A DNA stretch of 64,000 nt from Pseudomonas sp. MTM4 (GCF_019355055.1 NZ_CP048411.1:3313501-3377500), one strand, 5' to 3'; positions 9,881 to 19,315 are shown, counted from the first letter of the stretch. Translations and numbers: made by a program. Notes: generated by a model not told the origin, from the sequence alone.

Positions 9881-11704
9881 GTGATCGAGAATCTACGTAA
9901 CATCGCCATCATCGCTCACGTTGACCATGGCAAAACCACCCTGGTCGATGCCCTGCTGCGTCAATCCGGCACCCTGGAGCGCAACGAGCTCAACGACGAG
10001 CGCGTGATGGACAGCAATGACCAGGAAAAGGAACGCGGCATCACCATCCTGGCAAAAAACACTGCCATCAAGTGGAGCGGCTACAACATCAACATCGTCG
10101 ACACCCCCGGCCACGCCGACTTCGGCGGTGAGGTCGAGCGCGTCATGTCGATGGTCGACTCGGTGCTGCTGGTGGTGGACGCCCAGGACGGCCCGATGCC
10201 GCAGACTCGTTTCGTGACGAAGAAAGCATTCGAAGCCGGCCTGCGTCCGATCGTGGTGATCAACAAGATCGACCGTCCGGGCGCGCGTCCGGACTGGGTC
10301 ATGGACCAGATTTTCGACCTGTTCGACAACCTGGGCGCCACCGACGAGCAACTGGACTTCCAGGTGGTGTATGCCAGCGCCCTGAACGGCATTGCCGGTC
10401 TGGATCACAGCGACATGGCCGAAGACCTGACCCCGCTGTACCAGGCCATTGTCGACCACGTCCCGGCCCCGAACGTCGATATCGACGGCCCGTTCCAGAT
10501 GCAGATCTCGGCGCTGGACTACAACAGCTTCCTCGGCATCATCGGTGTGGGCCGCATCGCCCGCGGTCGCGTCAAGCCGAACACCCCGGTCACTGCCATC
10601 GACACGCAGGGCAAGAAGCGTAACGGCCGTATTCTCAAGCTGATGGGTCACCATGGTCTGCACCGCGTCGACGTCGACGAAGCCACCGCAGGCGACATCG
10701 TCTGCGTCAGCGGTATGGATGAGCTGTTCATCTCCGACACCCTGTGCGACCAGAACAACGTCGAAGCGATGAAGCCGCTGACCGTTGACGAGCCGACCGT
10801 TTCCATGACCTTCCAGGTCAACGATTCGCCGTTCTGCGGCAAGGAAGGCAAGTTCGTCACCAGCCGTAACATCAAGGAGCGCCTGGACAAGGAGCTGCTG
10901 TACAACGTGGCCCTGCGCGTCGAAGAAGGCGATTCGGCCGATAAGTTCAAAGTCTCCGGTCGCGGCGAGTTGCACCTGTCGGTACTGATCGAAACCATGC
11001 GTCGTGAGGGCTTCGAGATGGCCGTGGGCCGTCCAGAAGTGATCATTCGCGAAGTTAACGGCGCCAAGCACGAGCCGTTCGAGAATGTCACCATCGATAT
11101 CCCTGAAGAAGCTCAGGGAAAGGTCATGGAAGAGATGGGCCTGCGTAAGGGCGACCTGAGCAACATGGTCCCGGATGGCAAGGGCCGTGTACGCCTGGAG
11201 TACAACATTCCAGCGCGTGGTCTGATCGGTTTCCGTAACCAGTTCCTGACCCTGACCAACGGTGCAGGCATCCTGACCTCGATCTTTGACCGTTACGACG
11301 TGATGAAGTCCGGCCACATGTCCGGTCGTCAGAACGGCGTACTGGTTTCGATCGATACCGGTAAGGCGCTGACCTACTCGCTGGAAACCCTGCAGGCGCG
11401 CGGCAAGCTGTTCGTCGAGCACGGCCAGGAAATCTACAACGGTCAGATCGTCGGCCTGAACAGCCGTGACAACGATCTCGGCGTTAACCCCACCAAGGGT
11501 AAGAAGCTCGACAACATGCGCGCTTCGGGCAAGGACGAAACCATCGCCCTGGTCCCGCCGGTCCGCTTCACCCTTGAGCAGGCGCTGGAGTTCATCCAGG
11601 ACGACGAGCTCTGCGAAGTGACGCCGAAGTCGATCCGTCTGCGCAAGAAGATTCTCGACGAAGGCGAGCGTAGCCGCGCTGCGAAGAAAGCCAACAAGGC
11701 TTGA
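9881..11704 (+). CDS. typA: Ribosome-associated GTPase TypA/BipA
   Basis: Translational GTPase related to EF-G and LepA that binds ribosomes and affects stress growth and 50S assembly. I chose the GTG at 9881 ([20 protein letters not shown]), giving 607 residues, the normal length; the frame extends upstream to a TTG at 9827 but that stretch is not family-like. Motifs in order: G1 [10 protein letters not shown] (about 11-20), switch region RGITI, G3 [12 protein letters not shown]4 [15 protein letters not shown]-like domains III and V and the BipA C-terminal domain ([23 protein letters not shown]) follow. The gene follows thiI by 170 bases and ends in a strong terminator. Confidence 0.97.
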   Translation: MIENLRNIAIIAHVDHGKTTLVDALLRQSGTLERNELNDERVMDSNDQEKERGITILAKNTAIKWSGYNINIVDTPGHADFGGEVERVMSMVDSVLLVVDAQDGPMPQTRFVTKKAFEAGLRPIVVINKIDRPGARPDWVMDQIFDLFDNLGATDEQLDFQVVYASALNGIAGLDHSDMAEDLTPLYQAIVDHVPAPNVDIDGPFQMQISALDYNSFLGIIGVGRIARGRVKPNTPVTAIDTQGKKRNGRILKLMGHHGLHRVDVDEATAGDIVCVSGMDELFISDTLCDQNNVEAMKPLTVDEPTVSMTFQVNDSPFCGKEGKFVTSRNIKERLDKELLYNVALRVEEGDSADKFKVSGRGELHLSVLIETMRREGFEMAVGRPEVIIREVNGAKHEPFENVTIDIPEEAQGKVMEEMGLRKGDLSNMVPDGKGRVRLEYNIPARGLIGFRNQFLTLTNGAGILTSIFDRYDVMKSGHMSGRQNGVLVSIDTGKALTYSLETLQARGKLFVEHGQEIYNGQIVGLNSRDNDLGVNPTKGKKLDNMRASGKDETIALVPPVRFTLEQALEFIQDDELCEVTPKSIRLRKKILDEGERSRAAKKANKA

Positions 11705-11717
11705 TTATCGCTTAGCT

Positions 11718-11753
11718 GTAACAAAAAGGCGCCTTCGGGCGCCTTTTTGTTAC
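11718..11753 (+). terminator. Rho-independent terminator of typA
   Basis: A perfect inverted repeat GTAACAAAAAGGCGCC / GGCGCCTTTTTGTTAC around a TTCG loop, 14 bases past the typA stop. The symmetrical A and T runs let it serve both strands, including the convergent MFS gene. Confidence 0.95.
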
Positions 11754-11836
11754 CCGCAATATTGCTCCGCTTTTAGTTCCGTATGTCTTTGGCTCTTGCA
11801 GGAAATATACAGACCACACGATGGGCGAAATCCTGG

Positions 11837-13039
11837 TCAATGCGAGCCTGTATGCGAATGTGAAGCCGCCATGAGCGCATCGGAAGAGTCCAATTCAGCA
11901 TTGCTCCTGTGAGTAGACGCGCCAACTGCGCAGAGCAATGCCAGTGCGGTGAGGCCGAGACCGACCCAGGGGGTCCAGCCAACGCCTGCAAGCGCAATGA
12001 CCAGCCCTCCGATAGCCGCGCCCAGCCCCACGCCCAGATGCATCGCCGAGGTGTTCACAGCGACCCCGGCGCTGCCGCTGGCGGGGTCGCTGTGGAGCAG
12101 AAAGCTCTGCACGGCCGGAGAAATCATCCAGCTGATGGTGCTCCAGAGCATCACGCTCGGGATGAAGAGGGCGCTGTTCAAGCTCAGCGGAATGGCCGCC
12201 AACGCCAGGCTGAAGGCCGCCGGAATAAGCACGAGCGCCAGGCGCGGACCTAGGCGATCAGACAGCCAGCCGCCCAGATAGCCGCCCCCCAGCGCGGCCA
12301 GGCCGATCAGCAACAGCAGTCCGCTCACCGCGGCGGCATCGGTGATCCCAAGGGTGGCCGCCAGGTACGGTGTGAAATAGGTGAATAAGGTGAAGTGCCC
12401 GCCGAGCAGCAGTATCGAGACGGCCTGCGCCAGCCAGAGCGGCCGGTGGCTCAGCTGTCTCAGGTAGCCGGCGCGACCTGGCAGGGCGCTGGAGCGGCTG
12501 TCGGGCAAATATCGCCACAGGAGCAGGCTCAGGGGTAATGAGTAAATCGCGATACCAAAAAAGACCCAGCGCCAGCCGAACCAGCTCGTAATCTGTACGC
12601 CCAACGGCACGCCGAAAACCAGCGAGGCGCTGATGCCCAGGAAGATGATGCCGATGGCCCGGCCCTGTTGCCCCGGTGGCGCCAGTTCCGATGCCAGCAG
12701 CGTCGACATGACGATCAGCAGCCCGCAGCAGGCGGCCATGCCGATGCGAGCCAGGAGCAAGCTGGAGTAGTTCGGGCTGATTGCGGCGAACGCATTGAAT
12801 AGCGCGAAGATCAGCAGCGCCACTACCAGCAGGCGGCGACGTTCCCAGCGTCTGGTCAGCCAGGTGACCAGCGGGACGGCTACGGCAAAAGCGATGGAGA
12901 AGAGGGTCGTCAACTGGCCGGCCAGGCTGACCGAAACCCGGAGGTCGCTGGCCAATGGCGGCAAGATGCCGATAAGAACACTCTCCGCCACGCCAGCAGC
13001 GAAGGCGGTGAGCGATAGTAGAAACAAACGAAGGTCCAT
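11837..13039 (-). CDS. MFS transporter, DHA1-like drug/sugar efflux family
   Basis: Twelve-helix major facilitator of 400 residues in the inner membrane. It resembles the AraJ/NepI/Cml branch of proton-driven exporters; the substrate is unknown. The first helix (LFLLSLTAFAAGVAESVLIG) and second (LTTLFSIAFAVAVPLVTWL) are followed by the family loop motif WLTRRWERRRLL. Helix 4 has LLARIGMAACCGLL and helix 5 LGISASLVFGVPLG. The C-terminal tail is short and serine/histidine rich. The ATG at 13039 has GGAG upstream. It stands alone; typA converges on it and a DUF2147 gene lies 338 bases upstream. Confidence 0.88.
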   Translation of the reverse strand: MDLRLFLLSLTAFAAGVAESVLIGILPPLASDLRVSVSLAGQLTTLFSIAFAVAVPLVTWLTRRWERRRLLVVALLIFALFNAFAAISPNYSSLLLARIGMAACCGLLIVMSTLLASELAPPGQQGRAIGIIFLGISASLVFGVPLGVQITSWFGWRWVFFGIAIYSLPLSLLLWRYLPDSRSSALPGRAGYLRQLSHRPLWLAQAVSILLLGGHFTLFTYFTPYLAATLGITDAAAVSGLLLLIGLAALGGGYLGGWLSDRLGPRLALVLIPAAFSLALAAIPLSLNSALFIPSVMLWSTISWMISPAVQSFLLHSDPASGSAGVAVNTSAMHLGVGLGAAIGGLVIALAGVGWTPWVGLGLTALALLCAVGASTHRSNAELDSSDALMAASHSHTGSH

Positions 13040-13376
13040 GACGGCTCCGATTCCCGGTGAGGGGTTTCGGGCGCTGTGTGCCTTCGGTTATCCCAAATTG
13101 AGTGTGAGCGGGTCATTGATGTGCGCGCTGACGCGAGGCATCAACCCATTCAGCCGGGTAACGATAGTGACGGGTGATCGAGCCGTCAACACAGCAGCCG
13201 ACCATGAGCGGCAGTGCCCTCGCGGTCGGTTGATCGGTGTGTTTGATGGGTGGAACCGGTCATTCCAGCTTCCGCGCGACATCGACGCGGTTGCGTTGGT
13301 CCCGCGAACCAGCGCTGAGGTGCAGCGCTGGTCAGGCCAGCGCCGTGTGACCCGCCTGGTTTGAGGACTTACGGCC
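13040..13376. other. Intergenic region without a supportable gene
   Basis: This 337-base gap holds the promoter region of the MFS gene. The open frames here are short, lack ribosome-binding sites and resemble no family I recognise. I see no hairpin with a T-run and no REP core. Confidence 0.5.
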
Positions 13377-13823
13377 TTACTGGCGAATCCAGGTCTGGGT
13401 GCGGCCTAGCGCTTCGATGCCCACGTAGCCGCGCATTTCCAACTTTTTGCCGCCTTCGAGCACGGTGACCTTGGCGCGGTAGGTCTTACCCTTGGCGGGA
13501 TCGAGAATGTTGCCGTCGCTCCAGACGCGTTCGCCGTCGGGCTTGAGTCCCCAGAGAATGGTCATGCCGGTGATCGGCTGGTCTTTGCGCTCGCCCTCGC
13601 ACGCGCTGCACAGCGGGTTGGGGCCTTGGTCCGACTGCAGAATTTCCGCCACCTTGCCGCTCAACGTGCCGTCAGCGGCTTCCTGGATATCGACGATGGA
13701 CCTGGGCTTGCCGGTTTCGTCATCAATGGTTTGCCAGCGGCCGGCTGGCGATTCGGCGGCGAAGGCCATTGATGTGATGGTCAGCGGCAATGCCAGCAAT
13801 AGTGCGGTGAACAGCGAGCGCAT
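13377..13823 (-). CDS. DUF2147 domain-containing exported protein
   Basis: Exported protein of 148 residues. The signal peptide (MRSLFTALLLALPLTITSMAFA) is followed by a DUF2147 domain starting SPAGRWQTIDDETGKPRSIV, which is a small lipocalin-like beta-barrel in related structures; the function is unknown. Family hallmarks include two cysteines in NPLCSACEGERKD, the phrase GMTILWGLKPDG, and the ending LEMRGYVGIEALGRTQTWIR. I set the start at the ATG at 13823, which begins the signal peptide and has AGGAG (CAGGAGAAACC) upstream, rather than an in-frame start 14 codons earlier. It is probably a single-gene unit. Confidence 0.87.
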   Translation of the reverse strand: MRSLFTALLLALPLTITSMAFAAESPAGRWQTIDDETGKPRSIVDIQEAADGTLSGKVAEILQSDQGPNPLCSACEGERKDQPITGMTILWGLKPDGERVWSDGNILDPAKGKTYRAKVTVLEGGKKLEMRGYVGIEALGRTQTWIRQ

Positions 13824-13931
13824 GGTTTCTCCTGCGGCGGTAATCGATGGCAGCGACTCTATCACTGGTTTCGCCTCTGGGGTCGAGCGCGGGAGTACAT
13901 CACCAGACGAGCGAAAGACGCCCGCCAGCGC

Positions 13932-15557
13932 TCAATGCTTCCCGGCCAGGTCTGCCAACATCGCCGTCGCCACCGCCTCTGCAACCTTGATGCCGTCGAC
14001 TCCAGCGGAAAGGATGCCGCCAGCGTAACCGGCGCCTTCACCGGCTGGGTACAGCCCGCGGGTGTTGATGCTCTGCAGGGATTCGTTGTCGCGCTTGATC
14101 CGCACCGGTGATGAGGTGCGGGTCTCGATGCCGGTGAGTATCGCGTCGGCGCGGTCGAAGCCGCGGATCTGCTTGCCGAACGCCGGCAGGGCTTCGCGGA
14201 TCGCCTCGATCACGTAATCGGGTAGCGACGGTGCCAGGTCGCCCAGGCGCACGCCGGGCTTGTAGGACGGCTCGACCTCGCCGAATTCGCTCGAAGCCTT
14301 GCCGCGAATGAAATCACCCACCAACTGCCCCGGCGCGCAGTAATCGCTGCCGCCCAGCTCGAAGGCGCGCGATTCCAGCCTTTCCTGTAGCTCGACGCCG
14401 GCCAGCGGGCCGCCGGGGAAATCCTCATCCGGATTGATGCCGACGACGATACCGGCGTTGGCGTTGCGCTCGTTGCGCGAGTACTGGCTCATGCCGTTGG
14501 TGACCACGCGGTTGGGCTCGGATGTGGCCGCTACCACGGTGCCGCCCGGGCACATGCAGAAGCTGTAGACCGCCCGGCCATTCTTGGCGTGATAGACCAG
14601 TTTGTAGTCGGCGGCGCCCAGCTCCGGATGCCCGGCATATTTGCCCAGGCGCGCGCTGTCGATCAGTGATTGCGGATGCTCGATGCGAAAGCCTACGGCG
14701 AAGGGTTTGGCTTCCATATACACGCCGTGCTGGTGCAGTACGCGGAAGGTGTCGCGCGAGCTATGACCCAGAGCGAGCACCACATAGCGGCTGCGAATTT
14801 CCTCGCCGTCAGCCATGCGCGCACCCTGGATGCGGCCGTCTTCGATGATGAAGTCGACCACGCGGCTGTCGAAGCGCACTTCGCCGCCCAGCGCCTTGAT
14901 CTCTTCACGCATGGTCGAGACCACGCCGGTCAGGCGGAAGGTGCCGATATGCGGCTTGCTGACGAACATGATTTCTTCCGGCGCGCCGGCGCGGACGAAC
15001 TCGTACATCACCTTGCGACCGTAGAACTTCGGGTCCTTGATCTGGCTGTAGAGCTTGCCGTCGGAGAACAGCCCGGCGCCGCCCTCGCCGAATTGCACGT
15101 TGGATTCCGGGCTCAGCACCTTTTTGCGCCACAGCGCCCAGGTGTCCTTGGTGCGGCTGCGCACGTCGCGCCCGCGCTCCAGCACGATCGGCCGGAAGCC
15201 CATCTGCGCCAGGCTCAGCGCGGCGAACAGGCCGCACGGGCCGAAACCGATCACCAGCGGGCGCTCGTTCAGTCCCTCGGGTGCCTGGCCGACCGGGTAA
15301 TAGCCGGTGTCCGGGGCTGGGCGGATGTTGCGGTCGTTGGCCAGGCGCTGCAGCACCTGGTCTTCGCTCGCCACGTCGGCATCGATGATGTAGACGAAGG
15401 TGATCTCGCTGTTCTTCTTGCGCGCGTCATAGCTGCGCTTGAAGACGTTGAAGCCGAGCAGCTCGGTATCGGTGATCTTCAGGCGCGCCACGACGGCCTG
15501 GCGCAGGGCGTCGGCGGGGTGATCGAGCGGCAGTTGCAGTTCGTTGATGCGAATCAT
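13932..15557 (-). CDS. FAD-dependent dehydrogenase, COG2509 family
   Basis: Cytoplasmic flavoprotein of about 541 residues in the uncharacterised NAD(FAD)-utilising dehydrogenase family. The N-terminal 80 residues (IRINELQLPLDHP ... FVYIIDADV) form the family-specific head. The FAD Rossmann motif GFGPCGLFAALSLAQMG follows at about residue 100 with the acidic end of its second strand at VLERG. Further signatures are FGEGGAGLFSDGKLYSQI, FCMCPGGTVVAA and the FAD-contacting end GLYPAGEGAGYAGGILSAG. The ATG near 15557 gives the family start; the frame runs open to a GTG at 15776 without homology. The reaction is unknown. It is divergent from the dehydrogenase gene at 15890. Confidence 0.9.
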   Translation of the reverse strand: MIRINELQLPLDHPADALRQAVVARLKITDTELLGFNVFKRSYDARKKNSEITFVYIIDADVASEDQVLQRLANDRNIRPAPDTGYYPVGQAPEGLNERPLVIGFGPCGLFAALSLAQMGFRPIVLERGRDVRSRTKDTWALWRKKVLSPESNVQFGEGGAGLFSDGKLYSQIKDPKFYGRKVMYEFVRAGAPEEIMFVSKPHIGTFRLTGVVSTMREEIKALGGEVRFDSRVVDFIIEDGRIQGARMADGEEIRSRYVVLALGHSSRDTFRVLHQHGVYMEAKPFAVGFRIEHPQSLIDSARLGKYAGHPELGAADYKLVYHAKNGRAVYSFCMCPGGTVVAATSEPNRVVTNGMSQYSRNERNANAGIVVGINPDEDFPGGPLAGVELQERLESRAFELGGSDYCAPGQLVGDFIRGKASSEFGEVEPSYKPGVRLGDLAPSLPDYVIEAIREALPAFGKQIRGFDRADAILTGIETRTSSPVRIKRDNESLQSINTRGLYPAGEGAGYAGGILSAGVDGIKVAEAVATAMLADLAGKH

Positions 15558-15889
15558 GGCGAGTCCTGGCCGGTGGCCCCGGCAGAGGTGAGCGTGAAAG
15601 GGCGTGACGGCAAGCGTATGCGCGGCGCGCAGTGTAACGGCGCCGTTCAGGGCTGTCATTGCGCGAGCGCATGTGGTGGATGGCCGGCGGCGCCGATGCT
15701 CGACGGGTAAGCGTCCAGTCACGCACATCGTCTGGCAAAGGGCATTTTTAGCGCTACGCTTTGACAACGCGCTCACTTTTCAGCTGTCGGCGAGCCAGCC
15801 ACTTGCGACTGCCTATGCCGTTGTGCAGCCGCTTACAAAACAACAACGATCGCCCCGACAAGTCGATCGACCGCAGAGGTCGCCGCCCT

Positions 15890-17164
15890 ATGAAACTCGC
15901 TTTCGTTTCCCTCAGTGCCTTGCTGTTCATCGGGGCGGGGTCCGCCATGGCCGCGCCGACCAGTGACGAAGCGCTGGAACGCATGCGTTCGATGAAGACC
16001 ACCGGCCAGTCCCTGGATATGAAAACCGTGCCGCAGGACGGCGAGATCGCCGATGCGATTAGGGACAACCTCAAACGCATCAAACTGCCGGACGGCTTCA
16101 AGATCGACCTCTACGCGGTGGTACCGGATGCGCGGCACATGGCGGTTGGGCCGTCCAGCGGCGTAGTGTTCGTCGGCACCCGTAAGACCGATCTGTGGGC
16201 GGTTACCGACCGGACCAAGAATCGCACCGCTGATGAAGTCAAACGCTTCGCGCCGGCTATCTCCTTTACCCAGCCGGGCCCGTGTTTCAGCCCCGATGGC
16301 TTCCTGTTCGTCGCCGAGCACAACCGCGTGCTGGTGTTCCCTGCCGCCGAGTTTTTCTACGAAGGTCCGGACGTGGCGGCGGACATCGTCGTGCCGACGG
16401 GCGAGCTGATTCCGACCGATGAGGAGAGTTACAACCACGGCGCTAGAGTCTGTGCCGTGGGGCCTGACAACAAGCTGACCGTTTCGCTCGGGCAGCCACA
16501 CAACGTGCCGTCCAAGGACAAGCTTGAGCTGTACAACCAGCACGGCATCGGCGGCATCGTGCGCATGGAGCGCGATGGCAGCAAACGCGAGGTTTATGCA
16601 ACCGGCGTACGCAACTCGGTGGGCATCACCTATAACCCGACCACCAAGGAGCTGTGGTTTACCGACAACCAGGTAGACGGCATGGGCGATGACACCCCGC
16701 CTGGCGAGATCAACCACGCGCCGAAGGCCGGCATGCAGTTCGGCATGCCCTGGTATGGCGGCGGTCAGGTGCGCACCAATGAATACGCTGAGGAGACGCC
16801 GCCGGAGGGCCTGACCTTTCCCGTCGTGGAAACCGTGGCCCACGCAGCTGATATGGGGCTGACGTTCTACACCGGCAAAATGTTTCCCGAGAAGTATCGC
16901 GGGGGGCTGTTCAGTGCGCAGCGCGGCAGCTGGAACCGCACCGTGCCGGCTGGCGCGCGGGTGATGTTCACACCGTTCGCCGCCGACGGCAGTGCGCCGT
17001 CCGGCGATACGGTGCCTTTCGCCGAAGGCTGGCTGAATGAGGAAACCGGCGAGTACTTCGGCCGTATCGTCGACGTGGCCCAGCTAAAGGACGGCTCCCT
17101 GCTGGTCAGCGATGACACCGCAGGCGCCATCTACCGTATCTCATACGACGGCGGCGAGAACTGA
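15890..17164 (+). CDS. PQQ-type sorbosone/glucose dehydrogenase-like periplasmic protein
   Basis: Exported six-bladed beta-propeller of 424 residues in the sorbosone/soluble glucose dehydrogenase superfamily, which oxidises sugars or sugar aldehydes using PQQ. The signal peptide is MKLAFVSLSALLFIGAGSAMA. Propeller phrases include MAVGPSSGVVFVGTRK, CFSPDGFLFVAEHNRV, YATGVRNSVGITYNP, LWFTDNQVDGMGDD and GSLLVSDDTAGAIYRI. A GD-rich calcium-type site (NQVDGMGDDTPPGEIN) is present. Substrate and PQQ binding are inferred from the family only. The cytochrome c gene 74 bases downstream is a natural electron acceptor, supporting a two-gene periplasmic oxidation unit. The ATG at 15890 starts the signal peptide. 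Confidence 0.83.
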   Translation: MKLAFVSLSALLFIGAGSAMAAPTSDEALERMRSMKTTGQSLDMKTVPQDGEIADAIRDNLKRIKLPDGFKIDLYAVVPDARHMAVGPSSGVVFVGTRKTDLWAVTDRTKNRTADEVKRFAPAISFTQPGPCFSPDGFLFVAEHNRVLVFPAAEFFYEGPDVAADIVVPTGELIPTDEESYNHGARVCAVGPDNKLTVSLGQPHNVPSKDKLELYNQHGIGGIVRMERDGSKREVYATGVRNSVGITYNPTTKELWFTDNQVDGMGDDTPPGEINHAPKAGMQFGMPWYGGGQVRTNEYAEETPPEGLTFPVVETVAHAADMGLTFYTGKMFPEKYRGGLFSAQRGSWNRTVPAGARVMFTPFAADGSAPSGDTVPFAEGWLNEETGEYFGRIVDVAQLKDGSLLVSDDTAGAIYRISYDGGEN

Positions 17165-17238
17165 GCCACCGAGGTAACGGGGCTGGCCGGCGCCGCGCTG
17201 TTTGGCGGCGCGGCAGCCACACGCATCAAGGAGAATTC

Positions 17239-17589
17239 ATGGCATCAGGTAATCGCAACGGTTGGCTGATTCTCCGGTTGGTCCTGCTCGCGGCGCTGTG
17301 CGCGACGACAATGACGGCGCAAGCAGCAGGCGACATTGCATCAGGCAAAACCAAGGCGAAGATGTGTGCGGCCTGCCATGGCCTCGATGGGCTGAGCAAA
17401 GCGGCGGACGCACCTAATCTGGCCGGCAACGGCGAGCTGTATCTAGCTGGTCAGCTGAAAGCGTTTCGGAGCGGCGCGCGCAAACATCCACAGATGAGCG
17501 TTATCGCCGCGAGTTTGAGCGAGGAAGATATTGCCGACCTGACGGCCTGGTATTCGGCGATCAAGGTCAGCGTGGAGTTGCCGCAGTAG
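17239..17589 (+). CDS. Periplasmic class I c-type cytochrome
   Basis: Small monohaem cytochrome of 116 residues. A signal peptide (about residues 1-30, ending TAQAA) is followed by the haem-attachment motif CAACH at about 42-46. A likely distal methionine lies in HPQMSVIAASLSEEDIADL, the usual end of cytochrome c-552/c5 folds. It has a strong ribosome-binding site (AAGGAG) before ATG 17239. It follows the sorbosone-dehydrogenase-like gene on the same strand, so it probably takes electrons from that enzyme and passes them to the respiratory chain (inference). Confidence 0.9.
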   Translation: MASGNRNGWLILRLVLLAALCATTMTAQAAGDIASGKTKAKMCAACHGLDGLSKAADAPNLAGNGELYLAGQLKAFRSGARKHPQMSVIAASLSEEDIADLTAWYSAIKVSVELPQ

Positions 17590-17785
17590 CGGCCTGAACG
17601 GACGAGCGTTGCAGCCGTCAGCTCGCCGCCTTGCCGAGTACCGTTCGAGCGGCGCTTTCCTGAACATTTGTGCTATCCCCTATACTCCGCGCCCATCCGA
17701 GCCGCCATCGTCATTGCCTGGATCACAGAATTCAGCGCATCACCCATCGCCGCGCTCGCTCATACAAACGAAGTAAGGATTATCC

Positions 17786-18244
17786 ATGGTCAACAACGAT
17801 GTGCTGCGCAGCCTGCGCTACATCCTCAACGTCGATGACGCGAAGATCGCCGAGATCACCCGGCTCACGGGGTGCGAACTCCCCGATGCCGAGGCGGTGG
17901 CTTATCTGAAGAAGGAAGACGAGGCAGGCTACAAACCCTGCGGCGACCGGATCATGGCGTATTTTCTCGACGGCCTGGTGATCTACAAACGCGGCAAGGA
18001 CGAGAGCCGCCCAACCCCGCCGATCGAAGTGCCAGTGACCAACAACATGGTGCTGAAGAAGCTGCGTGTGGCCTTCGAGCTGAAGGAGGACGACATACAC
18101 GCAATCCTCAAGGCAGCTGATTTCCCGGTATCCAAACCGGAACTCAGCGCGCTGTTCCGCAAGGCCGGGCACAGCAACTACCGGGTCTGTGGCGACCAGC
18201 TGCTGCGTAACTTCCTCAAAGGCTTGGCGTTGCGCGGTAAGTGA
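17786..18244 (+). CDS. DUF1456 (YehS-like) protein
   Basis: Cytoplasmic protein of 152 residues made of two tandem copies of the same fold, the DUF1456 architecture. Copy one begins VNNDVLRSLRYILNVDDAKIAEI and copy two, from about residue 78, NNMVLKKLRVAFELKEDDIHAIL. Each ends in a C-G-D motif (KPCGDRIMAYFLDGLV and RVCGDQLLRNFLKGLAL). The function is unknown; E. coli YehS is the best-known member. The ATG at 17786 has AAGGAT upstream, and a TATACT box near 17680 could be the promoter. The last 40 bases of the gene are also found, decayed, twice further downstream within a repeat block. Confidence 0.9.
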   Translation: MVNNDVLRSLRYILNVDDAKIAEITRLTGCELPDAEAVAYLKKEDEAGYKPCGDRIMAYFLDGLVIYKRGKDESRPTPPIEVPVTNNMVLKKLRVAFELKEDDIHAILKAADFPVSKPELSALFRKAGHSNYRVCGDQLLRNFLKGLALRGK

Positions 18245-18755
18245 CCGAGCGAGCAAAGCCGTAACCACCCGGCCCACCCTGCGCCGCATGACTAGCTATG
18301 TAGGGTGGGCTTTAGCCCACCAACATGATCGCCACGATACGAGGAAGGGCATCTAACCGACCTCCGCGCTCGTTTTGATCGTACCCACGCGCTGGCTTGG
18401 ACGCGCCTTGGTGATACTCCGCGTCATAGCGTCTTAACGGTGGGCTGAAGCCCACCCTACGTTACTGCGCAACTTCCTCAAGGGGTTGGCGTTGCGTGGG
18501 AAGTGTTGAGCGGGCAACGCCGTAACCACCCGACCCAGCTTTTGTAGGGTGGGCTTTAGCCCACCAACATGACCGGTACGATACGTGGAAGGGCATCTAA
18601 CCGAACTCCGCGCTCGCTTTGATCGTACCCACGCTCCGGCGTTGACGCGCCTTGGTGATTCCGCGTCTTAACGGTGGGCTGAAGCCCACCCTACGCACCA
18701 CGTCACTGCGTACCTTTCTAACGGGGGCTTGGCGCTGCGTGGAAGTGAGCGAGCA
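18203..18755 (+). repeat. Tandem repeat block carrying gene-tail copies and REP pairs
   Basis: Unit 1 starts at 18203 inside the DUF1456 gene, unit 2 at 18464 (period 261), and a short third unit at 18706 (period 242). Each begins with a version of the gene tail (CTGCGTAACTTCCTC, CTGCGCAACTTCCTC, CTGCGTACCTTTCTA). Units 1 and 2 each contain an inverted REP pair: 18300-18321 with 18438-18459, and 18544-18565 with 18673-18694. The roughly 110-base spacers (ATCTAACCGA, TGATCGTACCCACGC, GACGCGCCTTGGTGAT) match closely. No other gene is visible between 18245 and 18831. Confidence 0.9.
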
Positions 18756-18783
18756 GCTTGCACGCCACGACTTTTGCGGACCG

Positions 18784-18813
18784 AAAAAAAGCCCCGCCGA
18801 AGTAGGCGGGGCT
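18784..18813 (-). terminator. Rho-independent terminator of DUF4168 gene
   Basis: On the minus strand AGCCCCGCC / GGCGGGGCT arms are followed by seven T residues (plus-strand A run 18784-18790), about 20 bases past the DUF4168 stop. Confidence 0.92.
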
Positions 18814-18831
18814 CGTTGAGTCTGTGAGCCT

Positions 18832-19218
18832 TTATTTTTGCACCATGGCGATGACGCGATCACGCAGTTGTGGGTCGCTCTGTACGGCCTGGTTGATGGC
18901 GTTGTATTCCTCGATGCTGAGGTCGTTGTCCTCGACGCTGCTCATCATCTTCTCATTGGCCTCTTGCTGTAGCTGCTGGGCCTCGGCCGGGTCGCCGGTC
19001 TTCTCGAGCTTGGCGGTGAAGTCCTCGCGAATCTCCATGATTTCGCCCAGCGAGTCGGCGAACTTCTCCAGCTTCTGGTCGCTGATGTCCGACGCCTGTA
19101 TGGCCGGGGCGGGCTGAGTGGCCTGGGTGGCCTGCTGCGCCGACACCTGGGAAGCGCCGGCGGCCATGAACAGGGCGGCGAGGCTGGCGGATACAAGGCG
19201 GGTTTTCAGCTTGGTCAT
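18832..19218 (-). CDS. DUF4168 domain-containing exported protein
   Basis: Exported protein of 128 residues. A signal peptide (MTKLKTRLVSASLAALFMAAGASQVSAQ) is followed by an Ala/Gln/Pro-rich linker and a helical DUF4168 domain (DISDQKLEKFADSLGEIMEI ... QSDPQLRDRVIAMVQK). The domain has no known activity; an envelope helical bundle is likely. A sigma-54-type promoter lies about 40 bases upstream and a 14-base palindrome beyond it, next to a divergent histidine kinase/sigma-54 regulator pair. Control of this gene by that pair is therefore plausible (inference). It is a single gene closed by a strong terminator. Confidence 0.85.
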   Translation of the reverse strand: MTKLKTRLVSASLAALFMAAGASQVSAQQATQATQPAPAIQASDISDQKLEKFADSLGEIMEIREDFTAKLEKTGDPAEAQQLQQEANEKMMSSVEDNDLSIEEYNAINQAVQSDPQLRDRVIAMVQK

Positions 19219-19256
19219 GTTCGATATTCCTGGCTTCTGAAAGACGCAAGGAAGGG

Positions 19257-19272
19257 TGCATCACCCGTGCCA
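19257..19272 (-). promoter_or_regulatory. Candidate sigma-54 promoter for DUF4168 gene
   Basis: Minus strand TGGCACGGGTGATGCA has a perfect TGGCAC -24 element and GG-N10-GC spacing; the -12 element is ATGC instead of TTGC. The predicted start near 19246 leaves a leader of about 28 bases before the ATG at 19218. Confidence 0.6.
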
Positions 19273-19301
19273 AAACAGACGCAACCGATAACCCTTTGAT
19301 T

Positions 19302-19315
19302 CATAAGTACTTATG
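19302..19315. promoter_or_regulatory. 14-base palindrome, possible activator site
   Basis: CATAAGTACTTATG is a perfect palindrome about 30 bases upstream of the sigma-54-like element and about 55 bases upstream of the kinase gene. No function is proven; an operator for the adjacent regulator is inferred. Confidence 0.4.

Noticed and set aside
9893..11422. Long antisense frame over typA
   Set aside because: No family resemblance or ribosome-binding site; typA on the plus strand is unmistakable.
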